A DNA stretch of 64,000 nt from Heliopora coerulea (GCA_030142905.1 JASJOG010000003.1:2478001-2542000); one strand, 5' to 3'. Shown: positions 32,806 through 47,600, counted from the first letter of the stretch. The notes: generated from the letters alone by a model not told the origin. Numbers and translations: made by a program.

Positions 32806-33650
32806 CATCTCCAAGCTCCCATATTTCTAAAATATATCCTGATAGCATGATTGCATTTCTCTCGGTGACATCCACGTATTGGACTAATAAAAGAATTGTG
32901 GAAGGAAAATTTCGAGCACGAACAACGGAGCGAAAGTACTTCATACAGTATGACCCAAACGAAAGAAGTTACGAAAAATACCTTTCCAAGATATTTTCAC
33001 GGAAATAAAAACCATCAACCTTGGGACTGCAGTCCAGTAGTCAACTGACTAAACTACAAAAGGACGCTGGTAAAAATCTGGACATAGTATTTGGTACATG
33101 GTAGAAAGGAATGCTGCTGAATGCCTCGGGCCCAGCTGTTGAAAAAGCAGTTAGCTTATACCCTTTGCCGAGGGCGGCAGCTCTTTGATATTTAATGTTT
33201 TGCCATGCCTAACGCTGGGCGATCGTATCTTAACTTTTTTCCCTTTCCATTTGAAAGATAAGATTTTTGGATTCAATAGCGGAAGGCCAGTTCGTTCAGG
33301 AAACCTTTAAAACAAAAAGTTCACATGATTCGATTTACAAAACGGAGAAATTACATCAGTTAAATCAGATGCTGTCAACACAGGCAAAATCAAGGCGGCA
33401 ATTGTCCTTCGAAGAATGGGAAGAAACTTTGTCGTACAAAAAAAAACAGACCATTTTTTCGCATAAAGTCGTGTTCTTTTTGCATTATGAGCGAAAGGAA
33501 ACGAATTTCCGAAGAGTATACGAGACTGTAAAATAATGTTCTTCTGAGAGGTAATTGCACGATCCCCCTGCTTATGTGGTGGATTTTCTTTAGTTTTCTC
33601 GCCTTTTGAATTTTCGCCAGAAATTCTTGTTCCATGTTGCGCTCTTGTGA
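32806..33650. other. Intergenic, no gene seen
   Basis: ORFs 33267-33536 (plus) and 33390-33635 (minus) overlap on opposite strands and show no known motif. Confidence 0.35.
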
Positions 33651-33656
33651 TTTATT
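33651..33656 (-). promoter_or_regulatory. FANCB: Candidate FANCB polyadenylation signal
   Basis: AATAAA on the minus strand about 350 bases after the stop codon. A second AATAAA overlaps the TAA stop itself. Confidence 0.35.
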
Positions 33657-33839
33657 TTTAACATCGAACGACCCGTCAAGAAAGAGGCTGAGTGGTTCTT
33701 GAGCAGAATTTAAAATTATTGTACTCGCAACACCAACGGCCCCATACCTATTCAGTCCATTCCTCTATTTAATATTATGCTCTTGTTCACTACTTCCAAG
33801 TTTTCCTGGACTGGCCAGACGACAGGAAGCACGTGAATT

Positions 33840-33950
33840 TACTGGTAGGTTGACTAGCTGGCTGCCTGCGTAGCAGGTTGGCAAGCAGGAAGGGTAACTC
33901 GCAGGGAGGCAAGCAAACAGGCTGGCAGGCAGGTATGCAGGCATGCGGAA
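33840..33950. repeat. GGCAGGCAAG-rich low-complexity stretch
   Basis: Degenerate GCAGGCA/GGCTGGC repeats. The ORF with LPASLFACLPAS is a translation of the repeat. Confidence 0.5.
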
Positions 33951-34006
33951 AGACAAGTATGAAGCTTCAAAACAAAATAGCAGTCAACAAAAATCACTTG
34001 CGTAAT

Positions 34007-34424
34007 TTATTTAGCAGATGAGCAAAGAAGCATGAAGATTAACTTTCTTATAAATGTTTGTCTTGTTGTAAGAAGATTGTAACAAATATCTGAAAACTCC
34101 CTCAAACAATCCCCCAAATTGACATTCCCATCATAATGTCGTTGGACCGAGTCTCTCAGCTGAGAAAGCTTTCTCCTTTTCACCGATATTTCTTTGATCT
34201 TCTCCAACGTCTCGCTTGCCAGTTCAACGTCGCTAGCTCCCAAATTCTCTTCCACTTTTAATTTAAATAGATTTGTAAGTTTTCTTATGCTCGAGATCAC
34301 TTCTTCTTCCATACACTTCATAACATTACCATACAGTTCTTGATTTCTGAATGGTTGGCATGTTACATCATCTGGGAGGTTTTTTTTCAACATGTAAAGA
34401 GTCATGAATAACTGGGAATTATCT
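34007..34424 (-). CDS. FANCB: FANCB exon 9, terminal helices
   Basis: Acceptor CTCTTTTATTTAG with one base completing Arg. Encodes DNSQLFMTLYMLKKNLPDDV, then long helices (VISSIRKLTNLFKLKVEENL ... LETLEKIKEISVKRRKLSQL), and ends at TAA. Human FANCB also ends in a coiled helical region. Intron 8 is 4.6 kb. Confidence 0.85.
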
Positions 34425-37400
34425 CTAAATAAAAGAGTATATGTATGAGCTGACGAGATAATTAATTAATCATTTATCTAAAGGTTTATACTTTTTTAAT
34501 AACTGGAACAACCAATAACACATAGTTTCGCGCAAGTTTCACCCAACAAAGGTTTCGGAATTCGTTCGTTGTATCAAAAATTGAAATCTGTGGTTTGATT
34601 GGTTACGGAGTCTTGAATTTACGAAGTTCGTAGCCAACTTTACAAATAACGAACTTCAAAACTCTTCCACCACAAGGTAGGTGTAAAGCTATTCTGTAAA
34701 ACTAGAATCGAAGAGTTCTCGGTCTTGCAATGCAAAAAGTTGGATTTTAAATGATTTTGGATCGGGACTTTCCTCCCAAATCGCGAATTTAACATATCGA
34801 TTCAAGAAAGGATACTTCCAGCTTTATGGAAAGAAGCAGTGTCATTCCCATTTCTAGATCAATTCCAGTTAAAGAAATTGAATTTATTTACGCCATATAT
34901 CATTAACTTTAATCTTTACTAAAACTAGGGAACACTTCATTGATGAGTATATTATGGTACAAAACAGGCATCTCGTTGATCGGTAACAATTCGGATCACT
35001 GGCTAGTTTAACTGCGACCCATGGAGTTTTGTCGTCACTCATCACCTGTATAAATCTACTGACCAAATTGATAACTGTATACGTGTTTTTTTACTTGATT
35101 TTAGTAAAGCTTTTGAAACGACAGACCACTATATTCTTATCAAAACACGGAACGAATTTTGATTGCATGGGCGCAAAATTTTCTGAATGACAGAAAACGA
35201 AGCGAAGATTGGAAAATTCATGTCTAGCTACTAGTCGATTAATGGTGGTATACCTCGTGTCACTGTCCTAGGTCCGACTTTATTTACAATGATTAACATA
35301 TCTGCAAGCAGATTGTGAGAATAGATGGAAACATGTCGATGTTTCGTCTCTTTTGGATCTTCTTATCAAGCACAAAGAATAAATATTGCACACTACTTTT
35401 AACGAAAGCAACAAGTGGTGAAGAGATACTCATTTGGTTTTTTAAAAACAAACCAAATTACCATCCTTTGTTTGTTGATGATTAACCCATCGAAATGGTG
35501 AAGTTCACAATTACTTGGCGCTGTTTTTATGGGGAATTAAAAATAAAACAAACACATGGCGTATATGGTGCAAAAGTCTTCAAAATACCTCAAGCGAGTT
35601 CGTGCTGATACTAAAACTTTAGTTAATGTGCATATGTAATAAGCGTTAGGCCAATTTAAGAGTGACAACAGGTCGGGCGCTATAATATTCCTAAATATTT
35701 TTCCATAAAGAAATTGAAAGGATTCCGGTACGAGCTTTGAAAATAATCAATCTGGCATTATCATATAAACACCCATGCTGTGACAGTTTTCAACGTTCCG
35801 GCATTGTCCTCATAGCACGAACTTTTATGTTCAGCCATTTTTTACGAGAAATGTTCAGTCGCAGTCCAGTCCTCTTTATGAATTCTTTGATACTTGGTCT
35901 GCGGAATTTCATAATTATGATTTGGGAGTACCAAATGATCTTATTACGTTTGAACGGTTCAAGAATTCGCATTTTCCGTCTTCTGCAAAGTGCAAATAAT
36001 TTACTGATTTTATCTTCCAACTTTTATCCATTTTCTCAGTTTCATGTAATGTTAGCCGTATTTCAACCTTTGCACATGAACAGAAGTTGAGGACAGGCAG
36101 CAATTTCATCAGCGGGCGCAATTTCTAAAAGCTTTATTCACCGGCGTAGGCTAATGGAGGGCTTTCAATGGACAAGTTCTATTGCAAATAAAAACTTAAT
36201 GGCGCAGCTAGTGGAACATCAGACGTCAGGAAACTACAAAGTGAACTTTACAAGAAATCAAATTAATGAAATTTACTAGCAAGAGGCTTTTTTCTGGTTT
36301 TTGCATGTAAATTTCTTTGATTTGTTTTTTCTTTTAGTTTGTTTCTGTTTAAATTTCCTTAGTTTTGTTCTGTTTTGTTTTTAAACTTGTGTTTAATATA
36401 AATTTTAGCACAAAGCCGCAGTTATCGAGAAATGTTATATTTCTTTACACCAAGTTAGGTCCGTGTCTTGTTGCTTGATGAATTAATTTACATATACTCT
36501 GAGGCAGAAAAACATCCATTTCAAGACTTCGGAACCTATTTGAATACGTAGAGATGCCCTTAAAACAAATGTAAAACAAAGCGTCATCTATTCCAAGTGT
36601 GTTTAGACGTGCATCCACTCAAAATACCAACCAGGCATACCTATATTCGCGGCTCAGGGAGCCATACTTCGACCAAATCTTGGAGATTTAACAGACGTCG
36701 ATACATGAAATATGAGGTATGATTGCAAGAGTCTCGGTGAACCTATCAGCCTTGATGAGTTGTTACGGAATTTTCAATGGTAAATGCTTGTGTTATTTCC
36801 GAATATTTTAGAGGTGCGCCTGCAGGAATTTTAAGCAAAATAATAAAAAATGTACTTTGCGGATTTTGCCATATGAAATCTATAGAAAGCGGCCGTATCG
36901 TCCTTTCGGGGACCAATGCGCATGCTTGTCGGCAATAATGTCCTCGATTTCTGGCCATGGTTACAATAGAATAAAATAACCAGGACAGTAGATTAACACT
37001 ATCTTAACTGGGCTTTTTGGATCGGAGGAAGTGAATACAACTCTAAAACAATTTAACTTCGTGCCATGTACTTGGCGGAAGGGGGGGGGGGGGATGAACA
37101 GAAAATCCTAATAGTAATCAATTTGCAACAGTTGAATGAGACTTATGATTTATATGATGTCACAATGACGTCACTGAAACTCTGGAAATATCGTTTTTCG
37201 GCTTTTTTATGTTGATGTGGTAATGTTCATAAATATATACTTCTGCATGATAGAAAACAAAGAAATTAACAACACAAGCCCTGTCTTTATCGAAATTTTA
37301 ATCTTCAACAATTTTATTTGTGTAACAGGTTTTTCTGGGTAATATTTAATGTTCAAGCAACAACAATTTCATGGAAGGTCGTTGGACGTTCGTCGAGCTC

Positions 37401-40400
37401 ACACCTCAGAAAAAACGACTTCTGAGCCTCAGACGGGGATCAAACCCGCAACCCTCCGATGATCGGTGAGACGCTTTAACCATCGAGCTACCGAGACCCA
37501 GATTGTAAACTATGGTGCAGGTTCGACATATCTGCTGCCCATGCGGCAGCCACAATGTGTAAATAATGAAAAATCTATGTTCAATGAGACTAGCGTTTTG
37601 CATGTGGGAACTTGGAGATATTCATGTATATCTCCAAGTTCCTACATGCAAAACAGTCTCATTGAACACAAATTTACGATAAGATTTATCGCATTTCTTC
37701 CTTTTTAACTATAATTCTAAGACATAAACTCCAATTGCTTTGTCTGGTTTCACTCACAACTTTTCACAATTCAATTCTGGCCTAAACCAGCGTGGGATGG
37801 CCTCATAAATCTGCTATCTTAGGTTTGTAAAATAGTATCACACAACTTTTATGACGCCACAGATCTAACAAAAGAGATTCCTAATCCAAAACAGGGTAAA
37901 AACACATCTTGAGGTCTAGAGTGTTTTTGCAGAGGCTTGACAAAAAACCTAAAATTTTCGAAAAAATCAAAAAAAAATATCGATAACACCCATGCCATCG
38001 AAACGAATGACCTCTTTGAAACAAAGGCTTACCACAAATGTGATCTCCCATAAATTGAAAAATCATGAAAACGGCTGGTAGTTACTTGAACATGAAGGAA
38101 GTTCCGATCAGTTGAAATCGGCGCGGACACATTCTACTCCCCAACTGAATAGGTTTAACGCAATTCCCATGAACTCTGTGAAGCACAAACATTTTACGTG
38201 ACGTGTTAAATAATTAAAAACGCAGAGTAGAGAGAAGGTCATAGCAGTGGTTTTCTGTTATTGTGCAACTGAGTAGAGCATGCAGGAAGTCAGCTGAATA
38301 CTTGCACATATGTTTTTTGAGGGGATGAAACATTTGTGCAGTATTTGATGGGGATTGGCCTTACGTAGGTTTAGCGTTCAACACTTTGTGATAGCTGCTT
38401 TTATCCACAGTTTTATTTTTTGAGAAATGCTTCAAAGAAGAAAACACACTGAGTTCTAATGCACTCGATTTACCAGTCTTGCAGGAGGGGTTGACGTCGA
38501 GCTGAAGAGTTATAAACATTTCCGAAGCATCTTTTCACACTTGCAAGCTCGATATTAGATTAACAGTTAGGATGTAATATATGATAGACACGAGGAAAGT
38601 TTGATCTGATATCAAAACACCGAGAAGTTTGCAGAAAAATCAGGCGATAACCGAGCTTTTTTAACCAAGTTCGAGGCGCTTTGATATCAGGTCAAACGCT
38701 TCTTTCGGTAGTGCAAAACGGCACTTCATAAGAATCCATATCTAAGGAGAAAATCAGGTTAAAATTTGTCGATATCTTGTTCTAAGATCACATTTCCAAA
38801 CCGCAGTTTCGGTAATGATTTGAATGAATGAAAACATTTATCTTAGCAGGGATGTCCAATTCAGCATAAGTTAGTTTAAATAGAGCCCTGCACATATAAA
38901 ATATAGATACAATAAATTTGATCAAATTAATAAATTAATTTTGTAAGTAATTCAATCATATGTTCACATGTCAAATACTGTAAGAATACAAACCTGGTGA
39001 AAATATTCACGATGACGCCATTCTGGACACTTTCAAAACTAACATGGACTTCGCCTAAACGGTTTGCTCTCAAACGATATTTCGCACCAGATGACGAGTC
39101 ATCACTACAGTATTGACAGACATCCGTCTTTGACTTCAGCAGTTCTATTGCTCTTCTGATGTTGGTGTCACGAACGGACAAAATCACCTACAAGAACCAT
39201 TATGTTTCCGTTACGATGAGGTGATAAGAAACTGGGTGAAACTGTTACAGTTTAGTAGCAGATTTGTTGAAGGAAGAACTTCTACAGAGGATTGTTTCCA
39301 AACCATTCTTGCTGTTAAGTTTAGCCACTCCCATGGGTCGGCAACCCAAATGACAGGGAGAGCCATTTTAACAAATTCTCCTCTAAGCCTTGTATTCGCG
39401 ATCGACAAACGAATGAAAACTTTAAGTAGCTGATAGTGCGCCAGAGATACAAGCTAACTTTTATGCAAAGAAGGAAAGGGAAAAACTTTAAAAAGAAAAG
39501 GAAAAGAAAGTAAAAAAAAACAAATTTTACCGATCATATAGTTTTTACTAGTAGTAAAGAAGAAACGTGATTCATAAATTGTCTGTGAATTAACCACCAA
39601 TAAGCCAAAACTGGCATGGTACAAATAAAGTAACAAGGTTCTTATCAAGGTTTTGTTGACATGTTGACGTTGCAGCGCCGCAGTTCCAAGCAAAATCGAA
39701 CGGTAGGTGTATTGTAAGAATCGTACTCTGGGTCATCTTCAACTGAATGTTTTTAAATCATATTTATATGGCTGTTCAACTGTACTTTAAGAGCTAATTT
39801 GAGCTGCATTCGTTTTCGTATAATGGGCTATCGACGACTTTGAATTACTATTGTTATAGATTGTAACGGAGTCCTTAAGACAGAATCAAAAAGAGGCATG
39901 TGGTCCTGGAAGCGCAGGTTGGCAAATCCGTCCACATTAGAAATATATTTCGTTACCGTAAATGAACAATAGCGTGTGATGTCAGTAAAACCTTATATGA
40001 TATAACACGGTGATCTCAATGGTAACAGTTTTTAACTTTGAAATTTACCTAAGTCCTAAAATTTGACTAAACTTATCGGTCAGTCAAAAAAACAAAAGGA
40101 TCATTAAGGTTTTATTGAAGAAATCAGAGTAGGTTAAAATACAGTTTACGTTCATAGATTTTAAATAAGTTTAGTTTTCAGGTACTGTACCTGAGTCTCC
40201 AAAAATGAAAGTGCAAGATGCCGACAAACACGGAGCCTATTAGACAGTGTTCTTCTTTCTGTATTTAAAACATCATCAACTGACAGAGTCATTTCGCCAC
40301 AGAACTGGGCAAAGTTGTGGTTCTCTTCCACTTGTTTCCAAGACAACATTAAGCCACAAGTACAAAGCCGATCACGACCATAGACTGGAATACGACTAGT

Positions 40401-41304
40401 TGTGGTCATGGTTATTTTTTGACCAGGAACGAGCTTCGAAGTATTATTCACCAAACGAGGTTCTTTTCCCACATTTCTCTGAGGTCGCTCAGTATATTCT
40501 GGTGCCATACAAGCCTTAGAGTATGAAGGAAGAATTCCGGGATTTTTATTCACCAGGCAAAGGGAAATGTCTGAGACGGTACTAAATATAAAGAATTTTA
40601 ATCTTACTGTAATGTTATTTATATCATATTTAAAAACACTCCCCTGCAAGGCTTCCTTCAGGAAAAATGTAACAAAATTTTAGAAGACCTCCACAAACAA
40701 TGTTCAAAAACGAGCCAAAATGGCGGAAAATTCAAAATAGCGGGAACGAATAGACACCACAAATGGTGTCAAATGGAGCATTCATAAATAAAAGTAGAGG
40801 GGGCACTGGCGCCGTAATTTGGCAACCAATTGGGCAAAGCCTTTACCCATGGCATTACAGTCAGTTCACGGCTAATGTCCGAGTCCCATCCCCCCTGTAC
40901 GGTTTTGCATTAAAGTGACGTCTTACAGTTTGTAAAGTTACGGTAAAGGGACGATAAGAAACGTAACAAGTACTATACAGGTAGCACCATCAATTTATTT
41001 CGTAAGAGGATTACTCGATGATCACAAAAATAGTCTCAATCGGTATGGTAAAGAACAACGTGGTATACCAGGTGAGAATTTGTATGCTCACTTCTTTGGA
41101 GTTGACCATGCGGGTCTTTCGGATTTATCGTTGAATATTATTGATAAAACGGATTTTAATAAGCCCACTGAACGTGAGGCTTTTTGGATTTACAAACTTA
41201 ATACTTTTATTCCCAATGGCCTAAATCAGCTTTTAATGTACTTCTGAAGAAGGGGTTGATCCCCGAAACGTCAAATAAAGTTTTTTACTATTCCTCGTGA
41301 AGTT

Positions 41305-41335
<31 letters not shown>

Positions 41336-41418
41336 GTCAATATTATATATATATATATATATACTTTGCTTTATCTTCCAGGATATTGAGCACTTTTAGA
41401 ATCGTTGATAAATCATTC

Positions 41419-41458
<40 letters not shown>

Positions 41459-41466
41459 ATATAAAT

Positions 41467-41501
<35 letters not shown>

Positions 41502-41638
41502 AACATATACATATGTATATAATTACAATAGACGAAGGGGCTGACCCCAAAACGTAAGTTTTTATTCTTACTAAAGTTTGTTTGAAGATGTATATATATA
41601 AATATATCTTATTGTAATTATATACATATGCATATGTA

Positions 41639-41670
<32 letters not shown>

Positions 41671-44600
41671 ACTGCAGACGGAACTGTTTCGGCCTATTGG
41701 GCCTTATCAGTGCAGTGCTGACGAGCAGGATGGAGAAGCCTACACTATATAGGCAACTCAAATGTTCCACGCTTGTGGCACATCTAAGCCATGCCAGAGC
41801 GCTCTAACTAGAGACTAGTGAGCGTGTGCAAATGCGCTGGCGGCATGACTTATCCTGTAGAGCGCTCAATATGAACCAAGAGGCCATAGAGCGATATATA
41901 TATATGTATGTACTAGACAAAAAAATTATTTTTCGGGAAATTTTTCGGCACCGAATGAACGCCATTTCGACTGGTAAAAGTGCCCAGCGGAATCGAATGA
42001 TAAAGCCGAGGGTTTTTTATGGTGTTTTGGGGGGCTCAAATGACTTTATTTGTATTTTAACAGCTGAACGAACGCAAAGTTTATTTTGTATTTGTCTTAT
42101 AAGACCCAGGTTTACTTCAAGGTGTCGTGCTGTCATGACATGAAACCGTTACATGAAATTGATGTCATTCGTATCTGTACTGCGAGAGAGAACAAAGCCA
42201 TTCAAATTAGAAAGTTAGTGAGATGGTTGTTATTTTACCAAATTACATGCAAAATAGAGAATGTTTCCTACTCGTTAACAATTTTTTAAGTTTTTATAGT
42301 TACTTGTATTTCCCGACCCACCAACGAAATGTAAGGAATGCCTGAATGCACGAGCACAGTTCCAAGACTCACAGTCTGGGCTAACCTTTCTCCAACGTTT
42401 TCTATCTCCAGCCCCACGATCCAATCACAGTCACAGAGATCCTGCCATTTTGATAGCACTGCTAACTTTGAACAAGTCCGTTGTGAACCTAAATAAAACA
42501 GGGAAAAAATTAAGGATGAATAATGAATCTTAAAAAAAAGAACACAAATTATAAAGTAATTGTACCTTCATCGCTAGAGGTTTGGGATCCAACCAACAAA
42601 TTTGCTAAACTTAGAGACTAAATGCAAAAGATGTGTTAAACCAGCAGTACACATATCTCAATAAACAACATCACATGACAGGTTTGTACAAATACGAATA
42701 TAGTATACTGCAAACAAAGGCGCAACCAGATTTTGTATAAGGGCTGAGAATCGACATGAGGGCATTTTGTACGAGAGTAATAACACGGAGCTTACATAAG
42801 GCGCGAAAACACCCGAATAAACTGTACAAAAATGATGTTTTTGCCTTGCTTTAGCCGCGTCTAACACAAGACGTCTCCATTACCAGAAACTGCGAATATT
42901 TAGAGCTCGTAACAAATGCCCCTTACGAAAATTTGATACGTCATTTGATATCGGGAAAAAAACAACTTTCATTTAACATATGAAAATAGAATATTTTTAC
43001 ACATGAACTACGTAATACGCATACGAAATCACAGGTTCAAACTTTCACATGTGAAATGTTCGTATACGAAACATGGATTTTACATATGAAATGGAAGATT
43101 CAAACATAAAAAAATTTCAATTGAAATTTTCATTTCAAACAAACATTTTCGCATATGAAATAGTATTTTCATATGTAAAATGGCAAGCGAAATTTTTGTT
43201 TGGGTAGCTAGTGTTACATCGGATTTACAGCGTCTATGGCAACTAAATGTTAAAGTCTTCCTTACGACCTTACTAAGCCTTAAATTCCTCACTTGAGACC
43301 ATACATAGCGTTTAATTCTAATGAACTTTCCATATTCTTGTATATATTGAATACATAACCGAAGAAGAAATAATAAAGCCCAGCAAAAAACACGCAAAAT
43401 AGGTATATTTAAAGGTTTATAGCATAATTCTAACGTTTCGTTGCTACACGCAACATCCTCAGAGAATGAATAACTTATATTACAAGATAATAAATATTAT
43501 AGTGGTTATGTTACATGATATGTGTTGACGAGATATTGGCGTAAGAACGGAACATTAACATAACCACTATAATATTTATCACCTTGTAATATAAGTTATT
43601 CATTCTCTGAGGATGTTGCGTGTAGCAACAAAACGTTAGAATTATACTATAAACCTTTAAATATGCCTATTTTGCGTGTTTTTTGCTGGGCTTTATTATA
43701 TCTTCGTTTACGATTCCCGCCTGGCACCTCTGTCGCCCGTATATTGAATACATCCTACGTTGCCTCAAAATTTGATTGTCCTGCGTGAAGTTCTTATGCT
43801 CAACAGAACTTGGCACTAAAAAACTGAGCGCCTGACACCGTCTGGCACGTTATTTCGCAAAGCAAGGCCTAAAAAAATTGCTTGAATTCCAAAAATAAAT
43901 AGGGCTGAGGAATCGAAAATGAAAATATGTTTTCAAAATCTTTTACTCGTGGGCAACCCATTCCTCAATTCCAGAATTCAAGGAAAATCACATTTTTTAT
44001 GGATATAGAATCGTCGAATACTGGTGTAGTTAAGACGATGTAGTTAAGACCCTAATCTCCAATGAAAGCATTTTCTACTCATTGGAGTGCTGGTTCCTAT
44101 TCTGACACAATCCACGGTAAAATGAAGAAAATAACTCCAGTGGCAAACTCCAGAAGTTAAAGAAATTTATTTACCGAGTTGTTTTCAAATTAAATAAATG
44201 ACCAAATCAGAATTCGTTAAGTTTTGATGTAGAGAAGAAGGGCAAATTTTAGAAGGTTTCATATCTCCGATACCGTTTCTTTCATAATTTTACTTTTATT
44301 AATGATATAATGGGCATTTATGGCCTCTTCACTTCGTTCCTGATTTCTTACAATGTTCGCACTCGTATAATGGGCCAGTTCGGGTCTCATCTGAGGTACG
44401 TCTTATTTTTCTTGTATAAATTACCCTGTTATCGAACATTACTCCAACAGAAGGAGCATTTCCCGCGTCCTAGGGAACGTTTTCAATTTTTAATACCATA
44501 CAACGCTCGGGCGTTGTATTTCTTGCAAGAAATACCATTAAGGTTCTACGAATATCTACTTGTCCGTATATCTTGACGTTGTGGCGAAAAAAGGTTTTTC

Positions 44601-47600
44601 GCTAAATATTTTATCATGTTTTACCGCTAAAATACTACGAAAAAGTACTTGTCCATATATCTTGACACTTTCGCGAAAACAGATTTTCCTCCAAAGTTTT
44701 TGAGTTTTAGCTGTGTTCCTGATTGTATATAGCACATAAATTTTAGAGCACGAGTATTCGCAGTTTACGAACCTGAAAAGAAGTTTCTGGTTTTGTATTC
44801 ATTAAAATATTATGCAACACATCACATTGTTTTTTGACGAAAGACAATTTTTCGGACTTTTCCATCTCACATTCAATTACTGAAGCTTCTGTATCCTAAA
44901 AGGAAAACATACAGATGTTAAAACAATGCTCAGAATGCACATTTGCCGTGTTGCCAAAAACACGGAAATCCACCCGACCTTCCAAACTAATCAACAATAA
45001 AGAATTACGACCAAAGTGATTCAGAAGAAAATAACGTTACTCACGCTACTGGCAAAAAAAACCCGGCAAAATATTTACATCTACCTTTAGTTTTCGAAAG
45101 ACAGCACGAATAACATTTTCTACACAGTTTTCTTCACTGGGTTCACTGCGTGTCGTGACAGGTTCTCTGATGGGTACCTGATTATCCTGCTCCTGACAGA
45201 CAAAAGGATAAATATTACCTGTAAAATTAGCCACTTACATGCTTCTACTTGGTAGATTTATGATGATGAAATAAAAAAAAATTAAAAAAACCGGTGAGTA
45301 ATAAACTGCCATGTTTATACTGAACTTATTACTACTCAAACCACCTGGACATATAATACCAGAGGAACATATTGGCATGGAGTTAGTGTAGATCTGGGTT
45401 AGTTGGAAAATGAAAGTAGGAGTAGGATATTAGTAAAGTCAGGTACATCGGTCTCGGGGTTGATAGGGCAGTGAGTATTTGCTATTCAGCAGGATACACG
45501 TGTGAATTGACTGGACCATTAAAAAAAGAAAAAAATTAGCTGGATACTGAACAGGTCCATTTTATGCCTACACTGAACTTTTCATTGATGAGCAAATATG
45601 ACTTGAGCCAAGATTTTTTGCAAGGTGAAATAAATGACAGAAACAGACATAGTATGAAGCCACTTTGGCTTAAAAGTTTATGAACGGAATTTAAGAAGTT
45701 ATTGTTCATAACCCAACGTTTCGACACCCCGGTCTAGTGTCTTCTTCAGGGGCAATCGCTGTGAGAAAGAGGTCCCTATTTATACTCTAAAAAACAATGA
45801 TGACGTTATTCACTGACAAGAAGCAAATAAGCACCTGGTAATAGACCACGGTCGTTGCGATTCAATCGAGCGGAGGCGCTATTGATATGCCATACCTCCA
45901 TGCAGACAACGTCTTTGATGGGACCTCGGAATGGTGGTAATGATTCTAGAATTTTCCCATCCGATGGTGTGGTTTGTTTGGCATGCGTGCTCCGACAAAG
46001 CTGAATTTTCTTTTTTTTTTTTTTTAAATAAAACGGCTTTTTGGTGCTCTTTTAAACGTGTTCCAAACTGACGTTTGGTCTGGCTGATGTACTCCAGATC
46101 ACAGTCACTGCTCGGAATGGAATAAATAGCGTCTTTTCTTTGCTCCTTCGCAATACGATCCTAAGGTTTTGCAAAACTATGACCCAACGTCATAAAAGGC
46201 TTTTGGGTAACTTTCTAAAACTACCTAAGATTCTTTTAATTGGTTTCGTTTTTCCTTGAATATACGGAATCACAAAACCCATCGTCGAATTGTCATTCTC
46301 ACTGTTTGTGCGTGGTGGTGTAACTGCTTTTAAACAGTTTTTTAAAAATTAGGATAGTTATCAGCCTTTAAGACATCGAATACATAGTTCTGCTCACTTT
46401 CCCTTGAATCAGAACCAGGTGGTATGCCTTGGGCTCTCAATAACAAAGATTTGGTCACGGACTTTTTATGGCATAAGGGATGATGAGAGTCAAAGGAGAG
46501 GTACTTGTCAGTGTGTGTTGGTTGTCGGTATACCTCAGTTTCCAATCTCCCGAGGTCTATTCTTTTGACAACCAAAACCAAGAATAGTAAGCAGTCGTCC
46601 ATTTCACGCTCTACCATGAATTGAATCGACGGCTTGATCGAATTTAGTTGGTTCAAAAGAATTTCCACTTTGTTTTTGGATACCTCGGACATGGCATGAT
46701 CGACATATCGCTGCCAGAACAAAGGCTTCACTGGTGCAGAAGTGAAAGTTCTTTGTCCAATATCTTCCATTACCAGGTTGCCAATCTGGTATTTTATCTT
46801 GTTCTTTCATAATGCAATTCTCCAGCCAATTTATTGACAAGTTCATCCCTTTGAAATGTGCTTAATAAGATGTAAGGAAACTGTGAACGTTTAATTTTGC
46901 TTAATTTAAAGCTTTTCGATCCGTATCCGACTTTTTAATTTTACTCTGGCTAAGGCCAGATTTCACTCGATAGGGGAGACGTCTAGGGCAGGAAAGCGTT
47001 AATTAATAAAGACTGCGTCAATGATGTCACAAATGTCGGGTGTCTGGTCACATGAGCTCTCCCTAAGAAGGACACCTCTCTAAGGCGGACACTTACAGCT
47101 GGCTCTGAGGATGTCCACTTTAGAGAGAGTTGACTGTATTCTGGTTACTTTGATACAATGTGACCGAGATTAAGAGTATTGAGACAATGAAAATAAATTA
47201 AGAATTGATATTATGTTGCCTGATAATGGATAGTGAAATTATTCTTTGGGGCACCTCTACTCAAAGTCTGGCATTAATTCATGGTTATAGCACAGTAACT
47301 TACACTGTACTGTACCTGTCTTTTGGCTCTTATCACATCATCTGTCAGAAGATCTGATAGTATGAAAACTTCAAACAATTTCTGCTGTTCTTCAAAATTT
47401 CCTAAGACCACCAGTTTGAAAATTAAATTAATCTTCCAAATTTTGACATAGATATGCATGTGACACTTTCAGTCTGCTAAATTTAAAGTGAATTTTTTTT
47501 TATTTTTTTTTTTACCAGGAAACAGCAGAACTTGATCAGTCCCTCTACCAAGAAAATCATCGATTAAGAACTTGTGAATATTCAGCCAAGTTCTTAAAAT

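Noticed and set aside
40515..40649. N-terminal extension of FANCB exon 7
   Set aside because: The frame is open, but upstream acceptors (40581, 40606) enter at phases that exon 6 does not provide.
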